In this document: one piece after another, positions 27,128 to 36,279 of the stretch | Layout: every line of letters begins with the position of its first letter | How positions within the stretch are numbered: position 1 is the first letter of the stretch | NCBI RefSeq assembly: GCF_902506605.1 | Contig: NZ_LR733979.1 | Location: 383,468 to 447,467 of the forward strand | DNA: 64,000 nucleotides | From: Sphingomonas sp. AX6 | GTDB taxonomy: Bacteria; Pseudomonadota; Alphaproteobacteria; Sphingomonadales; Sphingomonadaceae | Direction of reading: 5' to 3' | Notes under the pieces: model-generated | Databases searched by the model: none | Told to the model about the DNA's origin: nothing | What the model saw: the letters and a program-made list of their open reading frames with translations, nothing else | Program-made: the position numbers and the translations under genes

Positions 27128-28036
27128 TCAGTCGTGCTTGCGACCGAAATCCTCTGCTTCGTCGTCCTGGCCTGAATCGATGATCGACCGGCGCACGTCG
27201 CGGGTGCGCGTGAACAGGTCGAACAATTCGTCGCCCTTTCCCCAGCGGATCGCGCGTTGCAGCGCGGACAGATCCTCCGAGAAACGCTGGAGCATGTCGA
27301 GCACGGCTTCGCGGTTGGACAGGAACACGTCGCGCCACATCGTCGGGTCGGAGGCGGCGATGCGCGTGAAATCACGAAAGCCACCGGCGGAATATTTGAT
27401 GACTTCCGACGCGGTCACTTCTTCCAGGTCGGACGCGGTGCCGACGATGGTATAGGCGATCAGGTGCGGCAAATGACTGGTCACCGCCAGCACGCGATCA
27501 TGATGCGCCGCGTCCATGATCTCGACCTGCGAACCCAGCAGCCGCCAGAATGACGCAACGCGTTCGATCGCCACCGACGTCGTGCCCTCGGGTGGGGTCA
27601 GGATGCACCAGCGCCCCTTGAACAAGGTGGCAAATCCCGCATCCGGGCCGCTGCGTTCGGTGCCCGCCACCGGATGCGCGGGAACGATCTGGTTGTCGGG
27701 GAAGGCACCGCGCAACGCGATGACCACACTTTCCTTGCACGATCCGACGTCGCTGACGATGGCGTCGGCGGGCAAGTCGGCGGCGATCTCGGCTGCGACC
27801 TCCCCGATGGCCCCAACGGGTACGCACAGGATGACGAAATCGGCATCAGTGACTGCGGTGGCCGCATTGTCGGCGATGTCGTCGGCCAGATCGAGTTCGA
27901 CCGCCCGCGCCCGCACTGCCGGGTCGGCGTCGTGGCCGGTCACCCGCACGGTCGGCATCTTCGCGCGGATCGCGTGCGCCAGCGACGAGCCGATCAGCCC
28001 CAGCCCGATGATCGAGACGCGGGCGAAGGGGAGCAT
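27128..28036 (-). CDS. tyrA: Prephenate/arogenate dehydrogenase
   Basis: NAD(P)-dependent dehydrogenase of tyrosine synthesis, 302 residues. It has a Rossmann fold with GLGLIGSSLAHAIR and ADFVILCVPVGA, DVGSCKESVV, the substrate-binding HPVAGTERSGPDAGF, then the helical C-terminal domain with LVTSHLPHL-type sequence VTSHLPHLIAYTIV and YSAGGFRDFTRIAASDPTMW. No ACT or chorismate mutase domain. Whether it prefers prephenate or arogenate (cyclohexadienyl type) cannot be decided here. Its start overlaps the hisC stop by one base. Confidence 0.94.
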   Translation of the reverse strand: MLPFARVSIIGLGLIGSSLAHAIRAKMPTVRVTGHDADPAVRARAVELDLADDIADNAATAVTDADFVILCVPVGAIGEVAAEIAADLPADAIVSDVGSCKESVVIALRGAFPDNQIVPAHPVAGTERSGPDAGFATLFKGRWCILTPPEGTTSVAIERVASFWRLLGSQVEIMDAAHHDRVLAVTSHLPHLIAYTIVGTASDLEEVTASEVIKYSAGGFRDFTRIAASDPTMWRDVFLSNREAVLDMLQRFSEDLSALQRAIRWGKGDELFDLFTRTRDVRRSIIDSGQDDEAEDFGRKHD

Positions 28037-29130
28037 CAGCGCGCCACGATCTCTCGAATCGCCGCCGCCACGCCGCGCACTTCATCCTCGGTGCCGATGG
28101 TGATGCGCAGGCCCTGCGCCAGTCCCTGTCCGGGCAGCCAGCGCGTGATGTAACCGCGGTCCATCAGGCCCTTATACGCGTCCTCGGCCGTCACTGGCCC
28201 TTCGAACAGCACCAGCGAGAAATTGGCCTTGGACGGCACCGCGCGCAAGCCGGCGTTGCCGAGCGAGGCGATTTCCGCTTCGAACCAGGTGAGCCATTGT
28301 TTGTTGTGCGTTCGGCTGGCGGCGACGAAATCCTTGTCCGCCAGCGCCGCGATCGCCGCTTGCTGGCCTGCCGTGGTCACGTTGAACGGCGCGCGGATGC
28401 GGTGCATCGCGTCGATCAGCGCAGGCGCACCATATCCCCAGCCGATGCGTTCGGCGGCAAGCCCGTGGATTTTCGAAAAGGTTCGCGTGACGAGGACGTT
28501 GTCGGTCTCCATCGCAAGCGCGAGCCCGTGGTCGTCCTCGGCGTCGTCGATATATTCGGCATAGGCCTGATCGAGGACGAGCAGCACGTCTTTGGGCAGC
28601 GCATCGTGCAGCCGGGCGATTTCCTCGCGCGGGGCAAAGGTGCCCGTCGGATTGTTCGGATTGGCGACGAAGACGATCCGCGTGGCATCCGTGACGCACG
28701 CCAGGATCGCATCGACATCGGTCGCATAATCCTTGTCAGGCGCGATCACCGGCAGTGCGCCGACGCGACGCGTGGCGATCTCATAGACCGCAAAGCCGTA
28801 ATGGACGAAGATCACCTCGTCCCCCGGCCCCGCGAATGCGCCCGCCGCAAGGTGCAGCACTTCGTCCGACCCGGTGCCATAGATCACGCGCGCGGGGTCC
28901 AGCCCGTGGGCGGCGGCAATCGCCTCTCGTAACGCGCCTGCGCCCGCATCGGGATAACGTTCCAGCGTGACGTCGGCGGCATGAAAGGCGTCGCGCGCCT
29001 TTGCCGAGGTGCCGAGCGGGTTTTCGTTGGACGACAATTTGGCGACGACGCGCCCGTCATCGGTCTTGGAACGGCCCGGCACATAGGGGGCGATGTCCAT
29101 GATCCACGGCTTGGGAATTGGTCCGGTCAT
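28036..29130 (-). CDS. hisC: Histidinol-phosphate aminotransferase HisC
   Basis: PLP-dependent class I/II aminotransferase of 364 residues used in histidine synthesis and, in many alphaproteobacteria, also for tyrosine and phenylalanine. Signatures: [46 protein letters not shown] and the PLP lysine in [15 protein letters not shown], ending [12 protein letters not shown]. The direct overlap with tyrA supports a role in tyrosine synthesis as well. The ATG at 29130 ([10 protein letters not shown]) is chosen over a longer frame that would run into metX. Confidence 0.95.
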   Translation of the reverse strand: MTGPIPKPWIMDIAPYVPGRSKTDDGRVVAKLSSNENPLGTSAKARDAFHAADVTLERYPDAGAGALREAIAAAHGLDPARVIYGTGSDEVLHLAAGAFAGPGDEVIFVHYGFAVYEIATRRVGALPVIAPDKDYATDVDAILACVTDATRIVFVANPNNPTGTFAPREEIARLHDALPKDVLLVLDQAYAEYIDDAEDDHGLALAMETDNVLVTRTFSKIHGLAAERIGWGYGAPALIDAMHRIRAPFNVTTAGQQAAIAALADKDFVAASRTHNKQWLTWFEAEIASLGNAGLRAVPSKANFSLVLFEGPVTAEDAYKGLMDRGYITRWLPGQGLAQGLRITIGTEDEVRGVAAAIREIVAR

Positions 29131-29209
29131 GGCCGCGCGGGATGGCGGAAAGCGGGCGGGATGGCAAGGTGCGCTTGCCGCCAGCGCCACATCGCCGTAA
29201 CGCGCGGAC

Positions 29210-30340
29210 ATGTCGACCGACCAATGCTTCGGCCTCCAGCGCCAGGTGACGCTTCCCGGACCGCTTGCGCTCGATGGCGGCGGCAGCCTGGCGGCGGTCG
29301 ACGTCGGATACGAAACGTATGGCACGCTCAATCAAGACGCCTCCAATGCCATTCTGATCTGCCATGCGTTGACCGGCGACCAGCATGTCGCGTCGGTGCA
29401 TCCCGTCACCGGCAAGCCGGGCTGGTGGGAACGGATGATCGGCCCTGGCAAGCCGGTCGATCCGGCGCGTGATTTTATCATCTGTGCCAATGTGCTGGGA
29501 AGCTGCATGGGGTCGTCCGGTCCCGCGAGCATCAACCCCGATACCGAAAAGCCTTGGGGGATGGCGTTCCCGGTCATCACCATCCGCGACATGGTGCGCG
29601 CGCAAGCGATGCTGCTCGACCATCTCGGCATCCGTACCCTGAAGGCAGCGGTCGGCGGATCGATGGGCGGGATGCAGGTGTTGAGCTGGGCTGCGAACTA
29701 TCCCGAACGGGTACGCTCGGCGGTGGTGATCGCATCGACCGCGCGGCATTCGGCGCAGAATATCGCGTTCCACGAAGTCGGTCGCCAGGCGATCATGGCC
29801 GATCCGAACTGGGCAGGCGGCGATTATTACGACGGCGACACGCCCAGTGCCGGGCTGGCCGTCGCGCGGATGGCGGCGCACATCACCTATCTGTCGGAAG
29901 CGGGGCTGACCGCAAAATTCGGACGCAAATTACAGGCGCGACCCGACGGGACGGCAGGGGCCAAGACCTTCGGATTCGATGCTGATTTTCAGATCGAAAG
30001 CTATTTGCGGCATCAGGGGATCAGTTTCGTCGACCGGTTCGACGCCAATGCCTATCTCTACATCACTCGCGCGATGGATTATTTCGACCTGGCCGAGGAG
30101 CATGGCGGGCGGCTGGCCGATGCGTTTCGCGGGGCCGCAACGCGCTTCTGCGTTGTGAGTTTCGACACCGACTGGCTCTATCCCACCACCGAATCGCGCG
30201 CCATCGTCCATGCGCTGAACGCCGCCGGGGCGCGGGTCAGTTTCGTCGAACTGTCGAGCCCGTTCGGCCACGACGCCTTTCTGCTCGACGCACCCGAGAT
30301 GAACCGCGTGGTGGACGGTTTCCTGAGGGCGGGTGAGTGA
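29210..30340 (+). CDS. metX: Homoserine O-acyltransferase MetX
   Basis: Alpha/beta hydrolase-fold enzyme of 376 residues that activates homoserine for methionine synthesis. Key sites: oxyanion region [31 protein letters not shown], the nucleophile elbow [14 protein letters not shown] (Ser near 151), catalytic Asp in SFDTDWLYP and His in [11 protein letters not shown]. Whether the donor is acetyl- or succinyl-CoA is not safe to read from sequence in this family. Divergent from hisC; metW follows 112 bp downstream beyond a palindromic repeat. Confidence 0.95.
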   Translation: MSTDQCFGLQRQVTLPGPLALDGGGSLAAVDVGYETYGTLNQDASNAILICHALTGDQHVASVHPVTGKPGWWERMIGPGKPVDPARDFIICANVLGSCMGSSGPASINPDTEKPWGMAFPVITIRDMVRAQAMLLDHLGIRTLKAAVGGSMGGMQVLSWAANYPERVRSAVVIASTARHSAQNIAFHEVGRQAIMADPNWAGGDYYDGDTPSAGLAVARMAAHITYLSEAGLTAKFGRKLQARPDGTAGAKTFGFDADFQIESYLRHQGISFVDRFDANAYLYITRAMDYFDLAEEHGGRLADAFRGAATRFCVVSFDTDWLYPTTESRAIVHALNAAGARVSFVELSSPFGHDAFLLDAPEMNRVVDGFLRAGE

Positions 30341-30363
30341 GACCCACCGTCCTCCACCCGTTT

Positions 30364-30428
30364 GTTTCGAGCGAAGTCGGGAAACGCGGCCAAAGCGCTC
30401 GCGGACGTTTCTCGACTTCGCTCGAAAC
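30364..30428. repeat. REP-like palindrome, family A copy 2
   Basis: Twenty-three-base arms 30364-30386 and 30406-30428, inverted with one mismatch, around a 19-base loop. Same sequence as at 3277-3342 and 54923-54993. It sits between metX and metW and ends 24 bases before the metW start, so it may modulate metW expression. Confidence 0.9.
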
Positions 30429-30452
30429 GAACGGAGAGGTAGGGCGCACAAT

Positions 30453-31037
30453 ATGAACCTGCGCCCCGACCTTGCGATCATCGCCGATCATGTCGCAACG
30501 GGTGCGCGCGTGCTCGACATCGGCTGCGGCGACGGCGCGCTGATGGCGGCGCTGACCGCCAAGGGATGCGACGCGCGCGGACTGGAGATCGATTCCACTA
30601 AGGTCGCGACTGCCGTCGCGCGCGGTCTTTCGGTGGTTCAGGGCGATGCCGATACCGATCTGGCCGATTATCCCGACGCCAGTTTCGACGTCGCGCTGCT
30701 CAGCCAGACGCTTCAAACCACCCGCGCGCCCGACCGGGTGCTCGACCATCTGCTCCGCATCGGCCAACGCGCCTTCGTGTCGTTCCCCAATTTCGCGCAC
30801 TGGCGCGTGCGCGCGTCCTTGCTGTGGGGCGGGCGGATGCCGGTGACCGAATTGTTGCCCGAACGCTGGTACGACACTCCCAACATCCACCACGTCACGA
30901 TCGACGATTTCCGCGCGTTGATGGCCGAGCGCGGCGTCACGGTCGAACGGGCCTGGTTTCTAAACCACGGTCGCCAAACCGGGCCCGCCGCCGCCAATTT
31001 CCGCGCCGAACATGCGGTATTCCTCCTGCGATCCTAG
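30453..31037 (+). CDS. metW: Methionine biosynthesis protein MetW
   Basis: 194-residue methyltransferase-fold protein that forms a complex with MetX and is needed for its full activity in several proteobacteria. It has the SAM motif ARVLDIGCGDGALMAALTAK, FDVALLSQTLQTTRAPD and the family-typical NFAHWRVRASLLWGGRMPVT, followed by FLNHGRQTGPAA near the C-terminus. ATG at 30453 with a GGAGAGG ribosome-binding site. Overlaps the end of the convergent DUF1206 gene by 4 bases. Confidence 0.94.
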   Translation: MNLRPDLAIIADHVATGARVLDIGCGDGALMAALTAKGCDARGLEIDSTKVATAVARGLSVVQGDADTDLADYPDASFDVALLSQTLQTTRAPDRVLDHLLRIGQRAFVSFPNFAHWRVRASLLWGGRMPVTELLPERWYDTPNIHHVTIDDFRALMAERGVTVERAWFLNHGRQTGPAAANFRAEHAVFLLRS

Positions 31038-31819
31038 TCCGCGAGGATACGCTTCACGAGCGGCGAATCGCAGATGTCGCGGTACCGCGCCATGACCAGG
31101 CTGAACACGCCGAACATCGCCAATCCCGCGGCAATCGTCCGGTAGAGGTCGTCCTCCTCGCGGTACATGGCCAGTGCGTCCTGAAACCCGATCTGGCCGA
31201 CAGTGCCGCTCAATCCCGCATGGAGGACGGCCCAGGCCAATGCCGCGAACACCGCGGCGCGCGCCGCAAAGCCCACGCGACCGACCGTTTCCGCCCAGCG
31301 CGGCGTATCGCGCGACATCAGCGACATGAACTTGCCGGACCATGCTCTGCTGGCCTGGCTCACCGCGGCGATCGCAAAGCCGATCGCAACCACGACCACG
31401 AGCACCCAGCCGCCGGGCAGATCGATCACCGCGTCCGCTGCCGCGCCGCCCGCAGCACCGTCACTCGAGCCTTCGCCCCCGAAGCCGAGCTTGAGCGCGG
31501 CCCAGGCAATCCCCAGATGCGCCAGCCCGCTCAGCACATGGCCGAAGCGCTTGCCGCGCCCCTTCCAATCGTCGCCATCATTTTCCAGATCGACCCACGC
31601 GCCATAGAGGCGAAACAGGCCGTATGCTGCAAGTCCGACCGCCAACAGGACCATCAGCGCATTGCCGCCCGGCACGTCGGCCAAGGGATCGAGCACACTG
31701 GTCGTCCCCTCCGCCTCGCCCGTCGCCAGCGTCAGGTAACCGAGCGCGAAATAGACGGTGGCGCGCGCCAGATACCCGACGCGCGCCAACATTGCGATAT
31801 GTTCGACCTTTGGATTCAC
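31034..31819 (-). CDS. DUF1206 family integral membrane protein
   Basis: 261 residues with three repeats of a two-helix unit typical of DUF1206: MLARVGYLARATVYFALGYL; RFGHVLSGLAHLGIAWAALK; VGRVGFAARAAVFAALAWAV. Between repeats 1 and 2 lies WVDLENDGDD and a Gly/Ala-rich loop. Six predicted helices. Function unknown; members often sit near stress genes. It follows ssb on the same strand beyond a hairpin. Confidence 0.88.
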   Translation of the reverse strand: MNPKVEHIAMLARVGYLARATVYFALGYLTLATGEAEGTTSVLDPLADVPGGNALMVLLAVGLAAYGLFRLYGAWVDLENDGDDWKGRGKRFGHVLSGLAHLGIAWAALKLGFGGEGSSDGAAGGAAADAVIDLPGGWVLVVVVAIGFAIAAVSQASRAWSGKFMSLMSRDTPRWAETVGRVGFAARAAVFAALAWAVLHAGLSGTVGQIGFQDALAMYREEDDLYRTIAAGLAMFGVFSLVMARYRDICDSPLVKRILAD

Positions 31820-31831
31820 CCGAAATTCCCC

Positions 31832-31861
31832 TTCGTTTCAGCAGCGAAACGCGAGAGGGGC
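31832..31861 (-). terminator. Hairpin between ssb and DUF1206, possible terminator
   Basis: Inverted repeat with CCCC-TT-CGTTTC and GAAACG-CGA-GGGG arms around AGCAGC. On the minus strand it is followed only by AATTT, so termination after ssb would be weak or partial. Confidence 0.4.
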
Positions 31862-31869
31862 AAAAAGGA

Positions 31870-32403
31870 TCAGAACGGAACGTCGTCGTCGAGATCGTCG
31901 GGAAAGCTCGATCCGCCGCCTGAGCGCGCGCCGCCGCCCGAACCACCGCCGAATCCGCCGCCACCGCGCGACGAGGACTGGCCCGCAAACGCATCGTCGC
32001 CGCCGCCTGCGCCCCAGTTATCGCCGCCACCGCGATTGCCGCCACCGCCGGGTGCGCCATCGAGCATGGTCAGGACGCTGTTGAATCCCTGAAGCACGAT
32101 TTCGGTCGAATATTTGTCCTGACCCTGCGCATCCTGCCATTTGCGGGTCTGGAGCGCGCCTTCGATATAGACTTTCGATCCCTTGCGCAGGAAGCGTTCG
32201 GCGACGTTCGCCAGCCCTTCGTTGAAGATCGCGACCGAGTGCCATTCGGTCTTTTCCTTGCGCTCGCCGCTATTCTTGTCCTTCCAGCTTTCGGAGGTGG
32301 CGATGCGCAGGTTGACCACCTTGCCGCCATTCTGGAACGACCGGCTTTCGGGGTCGCGCCCCAGATTGCCGACCAGAATTACCTTGTTCACGCTGCCGGC
32401 CAT
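31870..32403 (-). CDS. ssb: Single-stranded DNA-binding protein SSB
   Basis: 177 residues. The N-terminal OB fold (about 1-112) includes [32 protein letters not shown] and [20 protein letters not shown]. It is followed by a Gly-rich disordered linker (about 118-165) and the acidic partner-binding tip DDLDDDVPF. Protects single-stranded DNA and recruits repair and replication proteins. uvrA, a frequent neighbour, is not here; feoB lies 33 bp upstream. Confidence 0.98.
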   Translation of the reverse strand: MAGSVNKVILVGNLGRDPESRSFQNGGKVVNLRIATSESWKDKNSGERKEKTEWHSVAIFNEGLANVAERFLRKGSKVYIEGALQTRKWQDAQGQDKYSTEIVLQGFNSVLTMLDGAPGGGGNRGGGDNWGAGGGDDAFAGQSSSRGGGGFGGGSGGGARSGGGSSFPDDLDDDVPF

Positions 32404-32436
32404 CTCACGTCCTTTGAATCGATTGAATGGCGACGC

Positions 32437-34281
32437 TTATAGCCCGGCGGCGGTTGCAATCCAGTAGGTCGCGCCCGCCGCGACGTAGGCCAGCACAAAA
32501 AGATATGCGAGCATGACGAGTGGCCATTTCCAGCCATTGGTCTCTCGCTTGGCGACGGCGATCGTCGACAGACATTGCGGTGCGAACACGAACCACGCCA
32601 GGAAGGCGAGCGCAGTCGGCAGCGGCCAGGCATCGCCGATCCGCGCGCCAAGTTCCTGCGCACCTGCATCCTCGTCCTCGGCGTCGATCGAATAAACCGT
32701 CTGGAGCGCGGACACCGCGACTTCGCGTGCCGCCATCGCCGGGATGATCGCCAGCGACATTTCATGATTGAAGCCGATCGGCCGCAGCACGACTTCCAGA
32801 CCCGATGCGATTCTGCCGGCGATCGAATATTCGCTCTGTTTCACGCCCTCTGGCGCAACCGGATAGCTGGCCAGCACCCACAATGCGACGGTCGCGGCCA
32901 TGATGATGGTCCCGGCACGGCGCAGGAAAATCCAGGCGCGCTGCCACAGGCCAAGCAGTACGTCGCGCACGATCGGCAATTGGTAACGCGGCAACTCCAT
33001 CAAGAAGCTGCCATTCGCGGTCCCGCGTGCCGAGAAGCGTCGGATGACCAGCGCGGCGACTACTGCGCCGACCACGCCCGCGAGGTAAAGGATGAACAGC
33101 ACCAGACCCTGCAACCCGATACCGGGGGCCAGAGAACGCGCTGGAATAAACGCGCCGATGATGACCGCATAGACCGGAAGTCGCGCCGCGCAGGTCATGA
33201 GTGGCGCAATCATGATCGTCGTCAGCCGCTCGCGCGGGTCGGAGATCGACCGCGTCGCCATGATGCCGGGGATCGCGCAAGCAAAGCTGGAGAGCAACGG
33301 AATGAAGGCACGCCCCGATAGTCCGACGCTGGCCATCAGCCTGTCCATCAGGAACGCCGCGCGGACCATGTATCCGCTGCCCTCCAGCAGCAGGATGAAC
33401 AGGAACAGGATGACGATCTGGGGTAGGAACACCACTACCGATCCGACGCCGTTGATGATTCCCTCGATCAGCAAATCGCGCAAGAAACCTTCCGGCAGGT
33501 TCAGCGCGCTGTCGGCGAGGAAGCCCTGAAGCCCTTCGATCCAGCCGATCGGGGCTTCGGACCAGGAAAACACCGCCTGGAACATCACGAACAACAGCCC
33601 GAGCAGGATGATCGGCCCGGCCACCGGATGCAGCACCACGCGGTCGAGCGATTTGGACACGGCGCGCGAGCGCGGTTGCTCCACGGTCGCGGTCTTCGCC
33701 AGCGCGCGCGCGGGGCGCTGATAGGCGCGGATGTCGGGATCGACTTCGCGCGGGTCGCCGGCCTTCGCGCCCAGCACGCCCGCCAGCGCATCGCGAATCT
33801 CGTCCAGCCCGCGCTTCCTGACCGCCACCGTCGGAATCACGGGCACGCCGAGTTCGGCCGCCAGCACTTTAGTATCGATCGTCAGCCCATCGCGGGTCGC
33901 CATGTCGATCATGTTGAGCGCGACGACCATCGGCCGCCCCAGCGCCTTCAACTGCAACACGAAGCGCAAATGATTCTCGAGATTGGTGGCATCGACGACA
34001 ACGAGCAGCGCGTCGGGCACGCATTCGAGGCCGCCCCTGCCGGTCACGACATCGCGGGTGACTTCCTCGTCGGGGCTTGACGGGTCGAGGCTGTAGCTGC
34101 CGGGCAGGTCGAGCAGTTCGACCGGGCGACCGTCGGACAGACTCATCCGGCCCGAATGGCGCTCCACGGTGACGCCGGGATAGTTGCCGACCTTTTGCCG
34201 CGCACCGGTCAGCGCGTTGAACAGCGCGCTCTTGCCTGCATTCGGATTGCCGACAAGCGCGATCAGGGGAGCGGGGTGCAT
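32437..34281 (-). CDS. feoB: Ferrous iron transport protein FeoB
   Basis: Inner-membrane Fe(II) transporter, 614 residues. The N-terminal G domain has G1 GNPNAGKSALFNALTG, G2 region YPGVTVERHSG, G3 DLPGSYSLDPSSPDE, G4 NMID and a GDI-like helical region. The membrane part (about 215-610) has Gate motifs including SSFACAIPGIMATRSISDPR and RREVA-like MAAREVAVSALQTVYSID. It is shorter than the 770-residue E. coli protein but complete. The ATG at 34281 opens at MHPAPLIALVGNP. feoA ends 4 bp upstream. Confidence 0.96.
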   Translation of the reverse strand: MHPAPLIALVGNPNAGKSALFNALTGARQKVGNYPGVTVERHSGRMSLSDGRPVELLDLPGSYSLDPSSPDEEVTRDVVTGRGGLECVPDALLVVVDATNLENHLRFVLQLKALGRPMVVALNMIDMATRDGLTIDTKVLAAELGVPVIPTVAVRKRGLDEIRDALAGVLGAKAGDPREVDPDIRAYQRPARALAKTATVEQPRSRAVSKSLDRVVLHPVAGPIILLGLLFVMFQAVFSWSEAPIGWIEGLQGFLADSALNLPEGFLRDLLIEGIINGVGSVVVFLPQIVILFLFILLLEGSGYMVRAAFLMDRLMASVGLSGRAFIPLLSSFACAIPGIMATRSISDPRERLTTIMIAPLMTCAARLPVYAVIIGAFIPARSLAPGIGLQGLVLFILYLAGVVGAVVAALVIRRFSARGTANGSFLMELPRYQLPIVRDVLLGLWQRAWIFLRRAGTIIMAATVALWVLASYPVAPEGVKQSEYSIAGRIASGLEVVLRPIGFNHEMSLAIIPAMAAREVAVSALQTVYSIDAEDEDAGAQELGARIGDAWPLPTALAFLAWFVFAPQCLSTIAVAKRETNGWKWPLVMLAYLFVLAYVAAGATYWIATAAGL

Positions 34282-34285
34282 CGCC

Positions 34286-34558
34286 TCAGGCTCCCGTGGT
34301 TTCGACGTGAATGGCATGCGCGACATGCGCGCGGATTGCGATCGTCATTCGTCCGATCCGACAGGCGAGCGGCCCGCGCCCGAACATCGACCGGTGGAGG
34401 ATTTCGACCTCCACCCCTTCGTCCAGCCCGAATTCGCGCAAGCGGCGCGTCTCGCCATCGCTGAGCGCCGTCCAGTCGATACTGCGGACGGGGGCCGGAT
34501 GGCGAATCGGTGCGCCCGATAGCGGCGCGGTCGTGGCAAGGCTCATATTGCGAGCCAT
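34286..34558 (-). CDS. feoA: Ferrous iron transport protein FeoA
   Basis: Small SH3-like cytoplasmic partner of FeoB (90 residues from the ATG at 34558, 86 from the ATG at 34546). The FeoA core includes LSDGETRRLREFGLDEGVEV, EILHRSMFGRGPLACRIGRM and TIAIRAHVAHAIHVE. A candidate Fur box covers 34549-34563, overlapping the first ATG, which slightly favours the second as the true start. It leads the feoA-feoB pair; the COQ9-family gene is upstream on the same strand. Confidence 0.9.
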   Translation of the reverse strand: MARNMSLATTAPLSGAPIRHPAPVRSIDWTALSDGETRRLREFGLDEGVEVEILHRSMFGRGPLACRIGRMTIAIRAHVAHAIHVETTGA

Positions 34559-34563
34559 TATCA
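34549..34563. promoter_or_regulatory. Candidate Fur box before feoA
   Basis: Sequence TGCGAGCCATTATCA on the plus strand. The right half ATTATCA equals the classical Fur half-site, and the left half TGCGA resembles Fur sites I recall from alphaproteobacteria. It overlaps the first possible start of feoA. Control of feoAB by Fur is inference from the family. Confidence 0.45.
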
Positions 34564-34619
34564 ACAGTTGCTTACAAACGAAACCGCAAAGTTGCGCGGC
34601 ACGACTTTAGGGAAAGGGA

Positions 34620-35282
34620 TTATACCGCGGGGTAGCGCAGCCGGCCGATGAACCGCGACAGGCTGGGGCGGTGCTGGCCGCGACCCAGCAGCTGCGCCTT
34701 GGTCTTTTCGAACCGCATGATTCCGTCGATCCGCCGCGCCAGGAACGCGCGGGTGTCGGCCAGGCCTTCGCTGTCGTCGTCCAGCATCACCGTCACGGTC
34801 GCGCCGTACACCGATCCCAGAATCGCCCGCTTGGTATAGTGATTGTAATCGGTCGCGGTATCGCCTGCCAGCCGCCACATATGATCCGCCGCGCGCCAAC
34901 CGAGCCTGGCACCCTTTGCGACGTTCTGCGGCATGGTGAGGATCGCTAGCGCGCGGCGCAGCGCTTCCCGATTGGGGGCGACGGTATCGAGCCGTGCTTC
35001 CACCAATGCGGTGATGCGCTCGCGAATTTTCATCGATGCCAGCGTTTCCGGCGGCAGTTTCGCCGCCACTGCCAGATCGACGCTGTGGAACCACGCATCG
35101 ATCATATCGACCGCCCCGCCGGGAAAGGCCACGCGCGCGACATCGGGATCGACGCCCATCTGCGTCGCGGTCGCGTCCAGCGCAGTTGCATTCCAGCCGT
35201 CGAACGCGGCATTCGCGGGGAGTTCGGGCGCGAGCGCCGCGCGTACCTCGTCCAGTGTCGGATCGTCGGGAAGGGCAGTCAC
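34620..35282 (-). CDS. COQ9 family protein
   Basis: 220 residues of the COQ9 family, a TetR-like fold that binds lipids and assists the hydroxylation step of ubiquinone synthesis in mitochondria and alphaproteobacteria. Typical segments are WNATALDATATQMGVDPDVA, RVAFPGGAVDMIDAWFHSVD, IRERITALVEARLDTVAPN, and the C-terminal SVYGATVTVMLDDDSEGLAD followed by TRAFLARRIDGIMRFEK. The EamA gene upstream overlaps its start by 4 bases. The window also contains ubiG, but far away. Confidence 0.88.
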   Translation of the reverse strand: MTALPDDPTLDEVRAALAPELPANAAFDGWNATALDATATQMGVDPDVARVAFPGGAVDMIDAWFHSVDLAVAAKLPPETLASMKIRERITALVEARLDTVAPNREALRRALAILTMPQNVAKGARLGWRAADHMWRLAGDTATDYNHYTKRAILGSVYGATVTVMLDDDSEGLADTRAFLARRIDGIMRFEKTKAQLLGRGQHRPSLSRFIGRLRYPAV

Positions 35283-36223
35283 GATGTCGTCTCCTTCTGC
35301 CCCGACTTAATGTCCTGAGCGTCGGTGGCAAGCTCGACCGGGCGTTCCCGCTGACTGCGCACCAGCACCAAAGCGACGGCGACCAATGCCGCGCCGATGA
35401 AGTCGAGCGTTCCCAAGCGCTCGTCATAGACGATCCACCCGACCGTCCCGGCAACGATTGGCTGGGTCAGCAGCGCAAGGCCCAGCAGCAACGGGGTGAC
35501 GTGACCCAGCGCATAGATCATCAGCCCCTGGCCCAGCACTTGGCTCGCCAGTGCCAGTCCGACCAACACCGTCCAGTTGCCGCCGAACAGCGATTCACCC
35601 ATGATGAACACCAGCGCCAGCAGCGGCAGGATCGAGGCGACCGACGAGACGGCGAGCGTCGACAACGGCGCCATTTTCTCGCGAGCGCGCGCCATGAAGA
35701 TGAAATAGACGGCATACAGCACCCCCGCGAGCAGGCAGAGCAGGTCGCCGATCAGGTTCGCGCGCGACAATTCCGCAGATCGCCCCATCAGCATCGCCGC
35801 GCCGATTGCGGCGAGCAGCAATGCCGCGGCCTGCGGCCGGTTGGGCCACATCCGCGCGGCGATGAAGCCATAGATCGGGTAGATGAGCGTCGCCGAATTG
35901 CCGAACAACGTGGCGTTGGCCAGGCTGGTATAATGGATGCCGACATGCCAGCTCGCCAGATCGGCGGCGAACGCGACGCCCGCGATCAGCAGCACCGGCC
36001 ACAATCCGCGCGCATCGCGAACCGGGCGCTCTCCCATCGAATAGGCGAGTGCGATCAGGATCGGGGCGGCCAGCGTGATCCGCCAAAATCCGGCCGCCAC
36101 TGGCCCGATTTCGGCCGCGCGAACGAACCAGGGGCCAAACGCGAGCGCGACATTGCCCACCAGCAGCGCGGCCAACGCGGTTGGTGCGGGATTAGTTTTT
36201 CTTTGCAACGCGCTTTGATGCAT
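35279..36223 (-). CDS. EamA/DMT family transporter
   Basis: 314-residue drug/metabolite transporter with ten predicted helices in two EamA repeats. Repeat 1 runs from LAALLVGNVALAFGPWFVRA to AALLLAAIGAAMLMG and repeat 2 from NLIGDLLCLLAGVLYAVYFI to FIGAALVAVALVLV, with the typical YTSLANATLFGNSATLIYPI and ALLTQPIVAGTVGWIVYDER. Substrate unknown. The ATG at 36223 is used because the frame upstream overlaps the divergent oxidoreductase gene. It overlaps the COQ9-family gene by 4 bases. Confidence 0.88.
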   Translation of the reverse strand: MHQSALQRKTNPAPTALAALLVGNVALAFGPWFVRAAEIGPVAAGFWRITLAAPILIALAYSMGERPVRDARGLWPVLLIAGVAFAADLASWHVGIHYTSLANATLFGNSATLIYPIYGFIAARMWPNRPQAAALLLAAIGAAMLMGRSAELSRANLIGDLLCLLAGVLYAVYFIFMARAREKMAPLSTLAVSSVASILPLLALVFIMGESLFGGNWTVLVGLALASQVLGQGLMIYALGHVTPLLLGLALLTQPIVAGTVGWIVYDERLGTLDFIGAALVAVALVLVRSQRERPVELATDAQDIKSGQKETTS

Positions 36224-36279
36224 ATCGCCCCATAGCGCCCTATCTCCCGTCCTTCGCAATGCAAAAATTTGGAGGCACG

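Noticed and set aside
29131..29209. Possible SAM-responsive riboswitch upstream of metX
   Set aside because: The gap to hisC is only 79 bases and I could not find the conserved cores of SAM-II or related classes.
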